Part shown: positions 35,060 through 44,905 of the stretch, in pieces
Layout: the number at the start of each line of letters is the position of its first letter
Numbering within the stretch: the first letter of the stretch is position 1
Source of the DNA: Candidatus Brocadia sinica JPN1
Lineage (GTDB): Bacteria; Planctomycetota; Brocadiia; Brocadiales; Brocadiaceae
Assembly: GCF_000949635.1 (NCBI RefSeq)
Contig: NZ_BAFN01000001.1
Location: forward strand, 620,001-684,000
Direction: 5' to 3'
Length of the DNA: 64,000 bases
Program-made: the position numbers and the translations under genes
Notes under the pieces: model-generated
Seen by the model: the letters and a program-made list of their open reading frames with translations, nothing else
Databases searched by the model: none
What the model was told of the DNA's origin: nothing

Positions 35060-36610
35060 ATGATCGAAGAGAATAAAGAAAAGATTTTGATCCTCGACTT
35101 TGGCTCTCAATATGCCCAGCTGATTGCACGTCGGGTAAGAGAGAATAACGTTTACAGCGAGATTGTATCACACAAGATTACCACAGCGGAGATACAGAAG
35201 GCCAACCCGAAGGGTATTATCCTCAGCGGCGGCCCAGCCAGCGTGTACGTAAAGAACGCCCCGCGATGTGACGAAGGAATAGCTACCCTGGGAATACCCA
35301 TATTGGGTATCTGCTATGGAATGCAACTGGGGTGTCAGATGCTGGGAGCCACGGTAAAACCAACGCCTACTCGTGAATACGGAAGGACGGCCTGTACGGT
35401 TAACAACGAAAGCAAGTTATTCAAATCACTTGTCAAAGACATCACCGTATGGATGAGTCACGGTGATCAGGTTGTTGAATTACCTGCGGAATTCGAGTCA
35501 CTTGCATTTACCCGGAACTGCCCCTATGCCGCCGTAAAATATAAAAAGATGGCATTCTACGGTGTGCAGTTCCACCCCGAAGTTACCCACACGCCACAGG
35601 GAAGTCAGATCATCCGTAATTTTCTTTATGAAATTTGTGGTTGCACAGGCGACTGGAAGATGTATTCCTATATAGAAAAATCTGTGAGTGACATTCGCAG
35701 ACAGGTCGGAGACAGAAAGGTAGTATGTGGACTATCGGGCGGCGTTGATTCTGCCGTCACGGCAGCACTCATCCATAAGGCCATTGGGAACCACCTGTCC
35801 TGTATTTTTGTCGATAACGGACTTCTGAGGAACTACGAGGCCGATGAGGTTATAAAAACGTTTAAAGAGAATTTTACAGTAGACCTGCACGCCATTGATG
35901 CGCGCAATAGGTTTTTAGAGAAACTAAAAGGCGTAACTGATCCTGAAAAAAAACGCAAGATCATTGGATACGAATTCATTGAGATTTTCAAAGAAGAGGC
36001 AAAGAAGATATCTCAGGCAAAATTCCTGGCACAGGGTACGCTTTATCCTGATGTCATCGAAAGCATCCCTGTCCACGGAGGTCCGACAGCAACTATTAAA
36101 AGCCATCATAACGTGGGTGGCCTACCGGCAGAATTGGGATTTGAATTGGTAGAGCCTCTGCGATTTTTATTTAAGGATGAGGTACGAAAAATAGGCGAGG
36201 AACTTGGATTACCAGAAGAATTGGTCTGGCGTCACCCTTTTCCAGGACCAGGACTCGCCATTCGAATTATTGGCGAGGTGACAAAGCCCCAACTGGAAAT
36301 CCTTCGCAAAGCAGACAGGATTGTTATTGAAGAAATACGTAAGGCAGGTCTCTATCGCTCCATTGCCCAGTGCTTTGCCGTACTCCTGCCGCTGAGCACT
36401 GTTGGGGTCATGGGGGACGAAAGGAGTTATGAAAACGTCATTGCCATCCGTGCTGTAGAAACAACTGACTTCATGACTGCCGACTGGTACCCTATCCCGC
36501 ATGAGATACTGGGAATCATCTCCAATCGGATTATCAACGAGGTCAATGGCATCAATCGTGTGGTTTATGACATTAGCACGAAACCGCCTAGTACTATCGA
36601 ATGGGAATAG
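35060..36610 (+). CDS. guaA: GMP synthase (glutamine-hydrolysing)
   Basis: Converts XMP to GMP using glutamine and ATP. 516 aa. Glutamine amidotransferase domain ~1-190 with catalytic Cys in GICYGMQLG and the His/Glu in [12 protein letters not shown]-pyrophosphatase domain with P-loop [10 protein letters not shown] (~225); C-terminal dimerisation domain with RDLIAIR-like [16 protein letters not shown] and KPPSTIEWE. Length and motifs are complete. Start ATG 35060 has CAGGAAAA upstream. Downstream is a DUF4145 gene on the same strand. Confidence 0.97.
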   Translation: MIEENKEKILILDFGSQYAQLIARRVRENNVYSEIVSHKITTAEIQKANPKGIILSGGPASVYVKNAPRCDEGIATLGIPILGICYGMQLGCQMLGATVKPTPTREYGRTACTVNNESKLFKSLVKDITVWMSHGDQVVELPAEFESLAFTRNCPYAAVKYKKMAFYGVQFHPEVTHTPQGSQIIRNFLYEICGCTGDWKMYSYIEKSVSDIRRQVGDRKVVCGLSGGVDSAVTAALIHKAIGNHLSCIFVDNGLLRNYEADEVIKTFKENFTVDLHAIDARNRFLEKLKGVTDPEKKRKIIGYEFIEIFKEEAKKISQAKFLAQGTLYPDVIESIPVHGGPTATIKSHHNVGGLPAELGFELVEPLRFLFKDEVRKIGEELGLPEELVWRHPFPGPGLAIRIIGEVTKPQLEILRKADRIVIEEIRKAGLYRSIAQCFAVLLPLSTVGVMGDERSYENVIAIRAVETTDFMTADWYPIPHEILGIISNRIINEVNGINRVVYDISTKPPSTIEWE

Positions 36611-36703
36611 ACACCCTGCGTTTGTGTTCATGATGCTTTTTATGAACTACAAGCTCATTGGTTTATTTAGAGTTTTAAAACATTTTAAAAGGAATGTCTA
36701 CTT

Positions 36704-37366
36704 ATGAAATGTCCACATTGTCTGGAATCATTCCACGATTTCTACGAGGTTATACCGGTTGGTAACGATGCAAGTGGTGATTGGGGTATCATTAGCCGGA
36801 AATGCCCATCCTGTGAGCGGGTGGTACTTGTTCTGGGGAGTGGTAAAATCGGCAGTATCGGAGGCCGGCACATTTTAGAGTACATCAAAGATGAGCGCCT
36901 TATTTATCCCAGAGCCCCGAGTCGTGTACCGCTCTCAAAAGAAGTCCCTGAGGAATTTGCAAGGGAATATAAAGAGGCCTGTACGGTTCTTGCTGATAGT
37001 CCAAAGGCAAGCGCGGCCTTAAGTCGTCGCTGCCTGCAACGCTTGTTACGAGGAAAGGCACATATTAAGCCATCCAATCTTGCAAATGAAATCCAGGAAG
37101 TATTAGACAGCGGAAGTTTGCCACCGTATATAGCGGAGTCCATTGATGATGTTCGGAATATTGGCAACTTTGCAGCCCATCCAATCAAGAGTGAACGGCC
37201 CGGTGAAATTGTGGACGTTGAGCCAGGCGAGGCAGATTGGAATCTCGATGTGCTGGAAACCCTGTTTAATTTTTATTTTGTTCAACCGGCAATAATAAAA
37301 AAGAAGCGGGAAATACTGAATCTCAAATTGAAGGAAGTTGATAAAAAGGGTACAACAAAGCGTTAA
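36704..37366 (+). CDS. DUF4145-domain protein
   Basis: 220 aa. An N-terminal zinc ribbon (CPHC and CPSC, residues 3-6 and ~36-39) is followed by the DUF4145 core: EFAREYKEACTVLADSPKAS, AALSRRCLQRLL, and a C-terminal RNIGNFAAHPIKSERPGEI and ETLFNFYFVQP. DUF4145 domains occur alone and in restriction or defence-related proteins; their role is unknown. Here no restriction genes are adjacent. Starts 93 bp after guaA. Confidence 0.75.
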   Translation: MKCPHCLESFHDFYEVIPVGNDASGDWGIISRKCPSCERVVLVLGSGKIGSIGGRHILEYIKDERLIYPRAPSRVPLSKEVPEEFAREYKEACTVLADSPKASAALSRRCLQRLLRGKAHIKPSNLANEIQEVLDSGSLPPYIAESIDDVRNIGNFAAHPIKSERPGEIVDVEPGEADWNLDVLETLFNFYFVQPAIIKKKREILNLKLKEVDKKGTTKR

Positions 37367-37606
37367 TCACCTTCTTACTGTTTAAATACACCAATATAAG
37401 AATAAACGCTATAGTAATAATCCCATCACAAACACAAGTAGACACCTTCATATACACCACCTGAGATTTTATCTTTCTTTTTGTCATATTTGCTGCCACT
37501 TCGAGTCAAACCGGGAAATAAAATGAGGATTTGATTAATAACCAAAAAATGGTATATTATTGAAATTACATTTTATCCAGTATTCTGACGTCAAGTTTCA
37601 TTTAGA

Positions 37607-37636
37607 GCACGGACAAACAAGTTTATCCATGCCACC
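37607..37636 (+). repeat. REP-like hairpin, copy 3
   Basis: GCACGGACAAAC, an AA spacer, and GTTTATCCATGC followed by CACC: the same unit as the hairpins flanking the RAYT fragment 21 kb away, with two mismatches. It lies in the 324-bp gap 37367-37690, which holds nothing else recognisable. Confidence 0.7.
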
Positions 37637-37690
37637 CTTAATTTTGAAATTCTAGACAGTAATTACTATATATAATTTTTTTATTTAGTC

Positions 37691-39829
37691 ATGACGAACA
37701 AAACGTGTGTTTCTATCGTCCGCTGTGCTGATTACGACCGGGAAAAGGTCAATGCGGCCATTGACAAAACCTTCGACCATTTTGGTGGTATCCATAACAT
37801 CGTAAAAAAGGGCTCTAAGGTATTGCTAAAGCCAAATTTCATAAAGGAGAGTGCACCTGAAGAATGTGTTGTAACCCATCCGGTAGTCATAGAAACAGTA
37901 GCCCAAAAGGTGCTGGAAATGGATGCAACACCAATTATTGGCGACAGTCCTGCCTTTGGCGCCGTATCGAAGATTGCCAGTCGCTTAGGTCTGAACAAAT
38001 TTGCAGAAAAGCACGGCATAGAAATCATTGAACTCGATGTACCCCGCAGGGTAAAGGCAACATGTGGAACAAAATCATTTTCGCTCACAATTTCCGGCAA
38101 GGCGCTGGATGCAGATGCCATCATTAACCTTCCCAAGCTCAAGGCGCATGTACAATTGCTCTATACTGCAGCGGTGAAGAATATGTATGGATGTGTCAGT
38201 GGCAAGAGGAAGGCATGGCGACATTTTACATCAAATAATGATCGGGAATGGTATACAGAGATGTTGCTAGCCAATTATCATGCCGTAAAACCTACTTTCA
38301 CAATCGTTGATGCTATCGTGTCTATGGAAAAACGTGGACCTTCCGGAGGAATACCAAGGCAGGTTTCCTTAATCCTCGGTGGCACCGATTGCATTGCTAT
38401 AGACCGAATTGTTGCGGATGTTCTTGGCGTTCATCCTTCTCAAGTACCTCTCTTGCGAACGGCAAAGAAACACGGTACAGGAGAGCAAAACTTAGCTAAA
38501 ATAGAAGTCTTGGGTGAATCACTATCCTCATCAAAGATGTCAGATTTTGAGCTTCCTAATCTGATACCAATAGGATTCGATACCATGCAAGTGGTCAGGA
38601 GCCTTTTTAAACATTTGTGGTTAAAACGTTTTAGCAACGTCATCTTGCTACTTTTAGCTTTATTTGTTTTATTACCGATGAATGCCTTTTCAGAAGCTAA
38701 CAGAACAAAAAATTTTCCAGAACAGGTGGCCATTGATGATATTATTCATATTCCGACTGGCGAAAAGGTACAGTTTTCTCAGTTACATCATTTCTTTGAT
38801 TGCGTCCGTGTCCTCTATGTTGGTGAGACCCATGCCAACAAGGCAGCGCATCAGGTTCAATTGAAAATACTCAAGGCTTGTTATGAAAATTTTGGAAATA
38901 ATATAGCCATTGGCATGGAGATGTTTACAAGGCCATATCAACCTTTTTTAGACCAGTGGATTGCTGGAGAAATAGACGAGCAAAAATTCTTAGAAGAGAC
39001 ACAATGGGATAAAGAGTGGGGATACGATTATAGTCTGTACAAAGACATCCTGGACTTTGCATGTGAAAAGAAAATTCCCGTAATCGCATTAAACGCACCA
39101 AAAGAAGTGGTAAAAATGGTAAGTAAAAAAGGGCTAAAAGCCTTGAGTGAGGAAGAGAAAAAACAATTACCTGAAATTGACACAACTGATTTCTTTCATC
39201 GGGTCTATCTGGAGAGGGCCGTTCGGGAGCATATGGTTGACCGTTTAGCCGATTTAGAAAGATATAATGATGTACAATGCCTATGGGAGGAATACATGGC
39301 CCAGACGATTGCAGACTATCTGTCCTCCTGGGAAGGCAAAGACAAAACATTTCTCATATTTGCCGGAAACGGCCATATAATATACGACTTCGGCATTCCG
39401 AAGCGGGTGTTTCGACGCACTTTTTTACCGTATTACACACTGTATCCAGCCGAATTTCACGGAAGTAAACCGACAACCGAGCAAGACCTATTTTTGCAGG
39501 AAATTCCGTTAGAACCAGCCGATTTTGTATGGGTAATCCCCCCACCGGTAATGCAGGAAAAGAGGATACATTTGGGAGTTCAGATTCAAAGAACAAGCGA
39601 CAATAAACTGGTTATACAAGAAATAACCCCAGAGAGTCCTGCTGAAAAGGCTGGATTCATGATGGGTGACATTATTCTTTCGATCGACGGGAAAATCGTG
39701 AAAAGTGTTATGGAACTGGTTCACTATCTTCAGACGAAGCAGTTTGGTGACACCTGCACTGTTGATATCGAACGAGGCGGGAAGAGGATTTCTTGTGAAG
39801 TTACCCTTTTTGAAATGGAACAGGAGTAA
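37691..39829 (+). CDS. Fusion: DUF362 + ChaN-like + PDZ
   Basis: 712 aa in three parts. Residues ~1-290 match DUF362 (GSKVLLKPNF, THPVVIETVAQKV, IINLPKLKAHVQLLYTAAVKNMYG). A hydrophobic segment at ~315-334, followed by NAFSEA, looks like an internal signal peptide. Residues ~345-610 match ChaN-like (DUF399) heme-binding proteins (YVGETHANKAAHQVQ, MEMFTRPYQPFLDQW, AGNGHIIYDFGIP), and ~620-712 form a PDZ domain (ESPAEKAGFMMGDIILSIDG). DUF362 members are usually cytoplasmic and ChaN proteins secreted, so the fused protein would span the membrane. No frame break is visible, so the fusion seems real. Start at ATG 37691 lacks a clear Shine-Dalgarno. Confidence 0.85.
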   Translation: MTNKTCVSIVRCADYDREKVNAAIDKTFDHFGGIHNIVKKGSKVLLKPNFIKESAPEECVVTHPVVIETVAQKVLEMDATPIIGDSPAFGAVSKIASRLGLNKFAEKHGIEIIELDVPRRVKATCGTKSFSLTISGKALDADAIINLPKLKAHVQLLYTAAVKNMYGCVSGKRKAWRHFTSNNDREWYTEMLLANYHAVKPTFTIVDAIVSMEKRGPSGGIPRQVSLILGGTDCIAIDRIVADVLGVHPSQVPLLRTAKKHGTGEQNLAKIEVLGESLSSSKMSDFELPNLIPIGFDTMQVVRSLFKHLWLKRFSNVILLLLALFVLLPMNAFSEANRTKNFPEQVAIDDIIHIPTGEKVQFSQLHHFFDCVRVLYVGETHANKAAHQVQLKILKACYENFGNNIAIGMEMFTRPYQPFLDQWIAGEIDEQKFLEETQWDKEWGYDYSLYKDILDFACEKKIPVIALNAPKEVVKMVSKKGLKALSEEEKKQLPEIDTTDFFHRVYLERAVREHMVDRLADLERYNDVQCLWEEYMAQTIADYLSSWEGKDKTFLIFAGNGHIIYDFGIPKRVFRRTFLPYYTLYPAEFHGSKPTTEQDLFLQEIPLEPADFVWVIPPPVMQEKRIHLGVQIQRTSDNKLVIQEITPESPAEKAGFMMGDIILSIDGKIVKSVMELVHYLQTKQFGDTCTVDIERGGKRISCEVTLFEMEQE

Positions 39830-39833
39830 TAAT

Positions 39834-39941
39834 CCACCGCAGTGACGCAAAGGGCGCAAAAAAGTTGTAAAATTTAAGTTGAGCTTTCAACTGTCATCTT
39901 TCAACTTATTTAAAGCTTTGCGCTCCTGGCGCCTTTGCGGT
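39834..39941. repeat. Inverted pair of dispersed repeats
   Basis: ACCGCAGTGACGCAAAGGGCGCAAA (39836-39860) and, on the other strand, ACCGCAAAGGCGCC with AGGAGCGCAAA (39941-39917) are imperfect reverse complements. Between them are further inverted AAGTTGA/TCAACTT units. A stable RNA fold is expected immediately before valS. Confidence 0.6.
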
Positions 39942-39955
39942 AAACTATTAAAACT

Positions 39956-42640
39956 ATGCAGACAAAACTATCAACACAATATAATCCTAAAGAAATCGAA
40001 GATAAGTGGTATCAATTTTGGGAGGAAAATGGGTTTTTTCATAGTGTACCAGACCCCTCAAAGGAACCTTACACCATTGTTATTCCACCTCCTAACGTAA
40101 CGGGCGTGCTTCATATGGGGCATGCCTTGAATAATATTATCCAGGATATTTTAATTCGCTGGAGACGCATGCAGGGATACAATGCCCTTTGGATGCCTGG
40201 TACAGATCATGCCGGTATTGCCACCCAGAATGTGGTCGAAAGGGAACTGGCAACCAAACGTATTAAACGCGAGCATCTGGGACGAGAACGTTTTATAGAA
40301 GAAGTCTGGAAATGGAAGAACCAGTACGGATCAACCATCATCAAACAATTGAAAAAATTGGGGAGCTCTTGCGATTGGGTACGGGAAAGGTTCACCATGG
40401 ATGAGGGACTTTCTGCTGCAGTAAAAGAAACTTTTGTGAGTCTCTATGAACGGGGATTAATTTACAAAGGAAAATACACCATTAACTGGTGCCCGCGATG
40501 CCGTACTGCCCTTGCCGACGACGAGGTTGAACATGAGGAACACGAAGGACACTTGTGGCACATAAAATACCCATTCAAGGACGCCCCCCATCTCTTTCTG
40601 GTGGTAGCCACAACCCGTCCCGAAACCTTGCTGGGAGACGTCGCAGTGGCCGTTAACCCAAAAGATGACCGTTACAAAGACATGATTGGTGAAATCCTTA
40701 CCCTGCCCGTTATAGGACGTGAATTACCCATCCTTGCCGATGAATTTGTCGATCCATCCTTTGGGACTGGCGCTGTTAAGGTTACACCTGCTCATGATCC
40801 TAATGATTTTGAAATGGGCAAACGCCACAACCTAACCCCTATTGTTGTAATGCAGGAAAATGGGACTATGAATGAACTTGCAGGGGATTATGAGGGAATG
40901 GACCGATTTGAGTGCAGAGATGCCTTAATAGAAGAGTTAAAATTAAAGAAATTTATCGAAATGGTCACCCCTCACAAGCACTCAGTTGGACATTGTTATC
41001 GGTGTCATACCGTTATTGAGCCTTATATTTCAGACCAGTGGTTTGTCAGGATGCGCCCCCTTGCAGACGCCGCAATCAAAGCTTCCCAAAGAAAATCAGT
41101 AACCTTTTTCCCCGAACGTTGGGAAAAGATCTATTTGAGCTGGTTGGAAAATGTGCGTGATTGGTGTATTTCAAGGCAAATTTGGTGGGGGCACCGTATT
41201 CCCGCCTGGTATTGCCAGGACTGTGGTGCAATTACTGTAGCGCGCGATGTACCCACGAAGTGCTCGAAATGTAATAGTGTTATCCTGAAGCAGGACGATG
41301 ACGTGCTCGATACATGGTTCAGTTCTGCCCTGTGGCCATTTTCTACAATGGGTTGGCCCAAGGAAACACCGGAGCTGCGATATTACTATCCGACATCGAC
41401 CCTTGTTACCGATCGGGGAATCATCTATTTCTGGGTAGCACGGATGGTCATGATGGGGCTTGAAATAATGCGAAACGTCCCTTTCTCTAACGTCTATATC
41501 CACGGAACAATCCTCGACGAACAGGGCAGAAAAATGAGTAAATCACTGGGAAACGGCATCGATCCCCTCGTCATGATCGACCAATACGGTGCAGATGCAG
41601 TTCGATTTTCGATCATTGTCCTGACCACAGAAGGCCAGGACATAAAACTATCAGAGAGCAGGTTTGAAATGGGCCGTAACTTTACTAACAAATTGTGGAA
41701 TGCGGCACGTTTTATCACAATGAATTTGGAGGAGGAACAGCCGAGAGAGATTGATCTTGAGCCGGCTGATTATCAATTTGAAGACAAGTGGATCCTCAGC
41801 CGATTAAACACAACGATTAAGACATGCACATGGTATCTGGGACAATTCAAATTTAATGATGCAGCCATGAAGGCCTATGATTTTACCTGGCATTCATTCT
41901 GCGATTGGTACTTGGAAATTGTAAAGGCACGACTGTATGAATCGGAGAGTCCCCGGGACAAAAAGGTTGCACAAACTATACTGGCAAAAGTGTTTAATCA
42001 GATATTGCATTTACTCCATCCCTTCGTACCTTTTATAACAGAGGAATTGTGGCAAAATTTAAAACATGTGATTTTAGAAAACAAAATCAACATCCAGGAA
42101 GATATGCATCGCGAGTGCCTTATGTGCGACGTCTGGCCTATGGAAGATAAACGATACGAAGATCAGATTTCCGAAGAGCACATGGTTATCCTGCAGGACG
42201 TTATTCGGGCCATTCGAAATATACGCAGCAAGATGAATATCAAGGAAAAACAGAAATTGGACGCCGTTATCTCTATCTCTGGGAATGGTGAATATGAGTT
42301 GGATAAACATTCTGGTTTACTCAAACGAATGGCCAATATTGAACACGTAGAAATCGGCAAAGACCTTGAAAAACCTGCTCATTCTGCCTGTGAAGTCATT
42401 GGAAGGATACAGGCCTTTGTACCACTTGCGGGAATTATTGATCCCATTGCAGAAAGGGAACGTCAATCAAAACACTTGAAACAACTTGAAGATTACTTAA
42501 TAGTGGTACGGCGTAAACTGGAAAATAAAAATTTTGCTGCAAGGGCACCTGCCCATGTGGTAGCAATGGAACAAAATCGGGAAAAGGAATTGTTGGAACA
42601 AATATCTAAAATAAAGCTTATTTTGAATGACCTTGGATAA
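39956..42640 (+). CDS. valS: Valyl-tRNA synthetase
   Basis: Class I aminoacyl-tRNA synthetase, 894 aa, full length. HIGH-type motif in PPPNVTGVLHMGHALNN (residues ~45-61), editing domain (~190-340; TTRPETLLGDVAVAVNP), KMSKS motif in GRKMSKSLGNG (~523), anticodon-binding region with DKWILSRL and WYLEIVK, and the C-terminal coiled coil (KLENKNFAARAP). Stop is 6 bp before the next gene, so likely co-transcribed. The leader contains the palindromic repeats at 39834-39941. Confidence 0.97.
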   Translation: MQTKLSTQYNPKEIEDKWYQFWEENGFFHSVPDPSKEPYTIVIPPPNVTGVLHMGHALNNIIQDILIRWRRMQGYNALWMPGTDHAGIATQNVVERELATKRIKREHLGRERFIEEVWKWKNQYGSTIIKQLKKLGSSCDWVRERFTMDEGLSAAVKETFVSLYERGLIYKGKYTINWCPRCRTALADDEVEHEEHEGHLWHIKYPFKDAPHLFLVVATTRPETLLGDVAVAVNPKDDRYKDMIGEILTLPVIGRELPILADEFVDPSFGTGAVKVTPAHDPNDFEMGKRHNLTPIVVMQENGTMNELAGDYEGMDRFECRDALIEELKLKKFIEMVTPHKHSVGHCYRCHTVIEPYISDQWFVRMRPLADAAIKASQRKSVTFFPERWEKIYLSWLENVRDWCISRQIWWGHRIPAWYCQDCGAITVARDVPTKCSKCNSVILKQDDDVLDTWFSSALWPFSTMGWPKETPELRYYYPTSTLVTDRGIIYFWVARMVMMGLEIMRNVPFSNVYIHGTILDEQGRKMSKSLGNGIDPLVMIDQYGADAVRFSIIVLTTEGQDIKLSESRFEMGRNFTNKLWNAARFITMNLEEEQPREIDLEPADYQFEDKWILSRLNTTIKTCTWYLGQFKFNDAAMKAYDFTWHSFCDWYLEIVKARLYESESPRDKKVAQTILAKVFNQILHLLHPFVPFITEELWQNLKHVILENKINIQEDMHRECLMCDVWPMEDKRYEDQISEEHMVILQDVIRAIRNIRSKMNIKEKQKLDAVISISGNGEYELDKHSGLLKRMANIEHVEIGKDLEKPAHSACEVIGRIQAFVPLAGIIDPIAERERQSKHLKQLEDYLIVVRRKLENKNFAARAPAHVVAMEQNREKELLEQISKIKLILNDLG

Positions 42641-42646
42641 GGAATT

Positions 42647-44020
42647 ATGAAAAGATTATATTGGATCTCTTTATTATGTGTAATTGTGTCATGTTTTATC
42701 TTGATTTCAATCCTCCATGCCGGGGCGTCTACCGCAAAGACACTGACGAAAAAATGTCCGATGTGCAATAAATTATTTTCAGAAGAAACAAAATTTTGCG
42801 GCGACGACGGGACCAAATTGATAGAACTTCCCGTAAAAATGGTATGCCCAGAGTGCAAAAAAGAAGGTACCCCAGGTGAAAAATTTTGTAAAGAGCACGG
42901 AAAAAAACTTGTTCCACTCGCAGAAATACCACCTACCCAGGATGCCGATACCTTAAAACAAAAGAAAGAACTCGCCAAGAAGTATTATAAAGAAGGCAAT
43001 GATTATTGCGATGCCGAGTCATATGATTTAGCAATAGAGTCATATAAAAAGGCCGAAGAGGCATTCCCGGATTTTCCTGCACTGCATTACAACATGGGAT
43101 GGCTTTACAGTAAACTAGGGAATGCCGAGCAGTCAATTCGTCATCTGCAAAAGTATATTGTTCTCGCCCCCGATGCCAGTGATATTACCGAAGTGCAAAG
43201 TTACGTCGTTGTTCTTAAAAATGCAGTAGAGAAACGCAAGCAAGTGATGGATGCCTTCAAAAACAGGGACGAGATCATGAAGAAGGCGCTCATTGAACAA
43301 AAACAAAAATACGGTAGTGTCCTTGTGCCGGAAGGTGAATTTATTATGGGTACAAACGACGCCAGAGAGGATGCCTATCCTGAACACAAGGTCTACCTTG
43401 ATGCATTCGAAATAGACCGTTATGAGGTAACAAATGCACAATACTGGGAATTCCTGGAGTATATGAAAAAGACAAACGACCACAGCAAATGTTTTAAAGG
43501 AGAGCCCAGTGGGAAGGACCATACTCCCCGATTCTGGGATAATGAATACTATAATGTCCCAGACTACCCTGTTGTACGGATTGATTGGTATGATGCCTAC
43601 GCTTACGCAGCCTGGGCAGGGAAACGGCTCCCCACAGAGGCAGAGTGGGAAAAGGCGGCGAGGGGACTTGACGGAAGAAAGTTCCCGTGGGGCAATGAAT
43701 GGGACCCTGCACGATGCAATCTCAGCGGCGAGCCAAAACCTGTTGGTAGCGTTGAAAGCGGAAAAAGCGTTTATGGTTGCTATGATATAGCGGGTAGTGT
43801 TTATGAATGGTGCGCCGATTGGTATCTTGACACATATTATGCGGAATCCCCTCACAAAAATCCAAAAGGTCCGGACAATGGACTTCGGCGCGTTATACGC
43901 GGAGGTTCACGTTTTTCACAACCCTTCCAAGTACGAACAAATACAAGGAAATCAGAACAACCAAACTTATTTAATTTAGGGGTGGGTTTTCGATGTGCAA
44001 AGGATGTAAAAGAGAAATAA
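42647..44020 (+). CDS. Secreted zinc-ribbon / TPR / SUMF1-domain protein
   Basis: 457 aa. Signal peptide (LLCVIVSCFILISILHAGAS), two zinc-ribbon knuckle pairs (CPMC, CPEC and later Cys), two or three TPR units (KKYYKEGNDYCDAESYDLAI; FPALHYNMGWLYSKLGNAEQ), and a SUMF1/formylglycine-generating-enzyme-like domain (~225-457; EFIMGTNDAREDAYPEHKV, RLPTEAEWEKAARG, SVYEWCADWYLD, RVIRGGSRF). True FGE needs a CxxxC pair in the C-terminal region. I see no such pair, so catalysis is unlikely, and the domain may only bind. Starts 6 bp after valS. Confidence 0.8.
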   Translation: MKRLYWISLLCVIVSCFILISILHAGASTAKTLTKKCPMCNKLFSEETKFCGDDGTKLIELPVKMVCPECKKEGTPGEKFCKEHGKKLVPLAEIPPTQDADTLKQKKELAKKYYKEGNDYCDAESYDLAIESYKKAEEAFPDFPALHYNMGWLYSKLGNAEQSIRHLQKYIVLAPDASDITEVQSYVVVLKNAVEKRKQVMDAFKNRDEIMKKALIEQKQKYGSVLVPEGEFIMGTNDAREDAYPEHKVYLDAFEIDRYEVTNAQYWEFLEYMKKTNDHSKCFKGEPSGKDHTPRFWDNEYYNVPDYPVVRIDWYDAYAYAAWAGKRLPTEAEWEKAARGLDGRKFPWGNEWDPARCNLSGEPKPVGSVESGKSVYGCYDIAGSVYEWCADWYLDTYYAESPHKNPKGPDNGLRRVIRGGSRFSQPFQVRTNTRKSEQPNLFNLGVGFRCAKDVKEK

Positions 44021-44123
44021 TTCAAGCAGCAATTTTCCACTTTTTGTTTTAAAAATCGCAATATCATATTATAATATCTGTATTATTTTAATTTAACAAT
44101 TATTATTTGAAAGGAGTGAATTC

Positions 44124-44444
44124 GTGAAACGTATCGGATATTTTGTGGGTGTTATTGGAATTGCATTTGTGTTGTCGACCTCTTACACGGTCAAGATGAC
44201 GCATGCATCGAGTTGTTGTGGCACAAAAGAGGCCTCAGCTGCAGAAAAGTCAGAAACAAAGTGCGTGGTCTGCAGCAAGACCATTGAGAAGGATAAAGGC
44301 GTAAAGGTGGAATGTGAAGGAAAAACCGTTACATTATGCTGCAATGACTGTGCAGCCGCATTCAAAAAGGATCCTTGTAAATATTGTGATGATGAAAAAT
44401 GTGAAAAACGTAAAGAACATCACCACGAAGAAGGTCACCATTAA
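44124..44444 (+). CDS. Secreted Cys/His-rich metal-binding-like protein
   Basis: 106 aa, with GAAAGGAG upstream. Signal peptide (FVGVIGIAFVLSTSYTVKM, then ASS), a cysteine pair (SSCCG), then KCVVCSKTIEKDKGVKVE, CCNDCAAAFKKDPCKYC and a HHHEEGHH tail. The middle resembles TRASH/YHS-like metal-binding domains. It may bind copper or zinc in the periplasm or anammoxosome. It ends 26 bp before a hairpin terminator. Confidence 0.65.
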   Translation: MKRIGYFVGVIGIAFVLSTSYTVKMTHASSCCGTKEASAAEKSETKCVVCSKTIEKDKGVKVECEGKTVTLCCNDCAAAFKKDPCKYCDDEKCEKRKEHHHEEGHH

Positions 44445-44470
44445 GAGATAATTCACAATAACAAATTAAT

Positions 44471-44514
44471 AAAAGGCATTCTTGCATCAGTAAAAATGCA
44501 AGAATGCCTTTTTT
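44471..44514. terminator. Strong bidirectional terminator
   Basis: AAAAGGCATTCTTGCAT (44471-44487) pairs perfectly with ATGCAAGAATGCCTTTT (44496-44512) over an 8-base loop, with T-runs both ways. It separates the convergent plus-strand gene ending 44444 and minus-strand gene ending 44549. Confidence 0.92.
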
Positions 44515-44548
44515 GTTTCTTAACCTACTCAGGCTGTCTCTAGTTTTG

Positions 44549-44905
44549 CTATCTTCGAATCAATTCCTTTATCTTGTCTTTCAGTTCTTTCAAATCTGAG
44601 GACTTAATAATATAAGCATCAGCCGCCCATGACATAAAATCGTCCTTGTAACTGCTATAAGCAGTATTAATAATAATAGGTATCTTCCTATGCTCATTTA
44701 AGATTTTTCCCATCGCCTCAATCCCGTTCATTTTAGGCATGTTAATATCCATTACAACCAGATCCGGCAATTGTTCCCTTACCTTTTTTATAGCCTCCAG
44801 GCCATCCTTCGCTGTAATAATGTTATACCCTTCTAATGACAGTTCTTGTTCGTAGAGCAAAAGTTGATTTTTATCGTCCTCTACCACGAGAATAGTTTTC
44901 ATCAT
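44549..44905 (-). CDS. CheY-like single-domain response regulator
   Basis: 118 aa, one receiver domain: acidic pair VVEDDK, phospho-acceptor Asp in VVMDINMPKMNG, Thr/Ser switch in INTAY, and Lys in YIIKSSDL. No output domain, so it may pass phosphate on or bind another protein. Its start overlaps the stop of the kinase gene by 4 bp, indicating coupled translation and a cognate pair. Confidence 0.92.
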   Translation of the reverse strand: MMKTILVVEDDKNQLLLYEQELSLEGYNIITAKDGLEAIKKVREQLPDLVVMDINMPKMNGIEAMGKILNEHRKIPIIINTAYSSYKDDFMSWAADAYIIKSSDLKELKDKIKELIRR

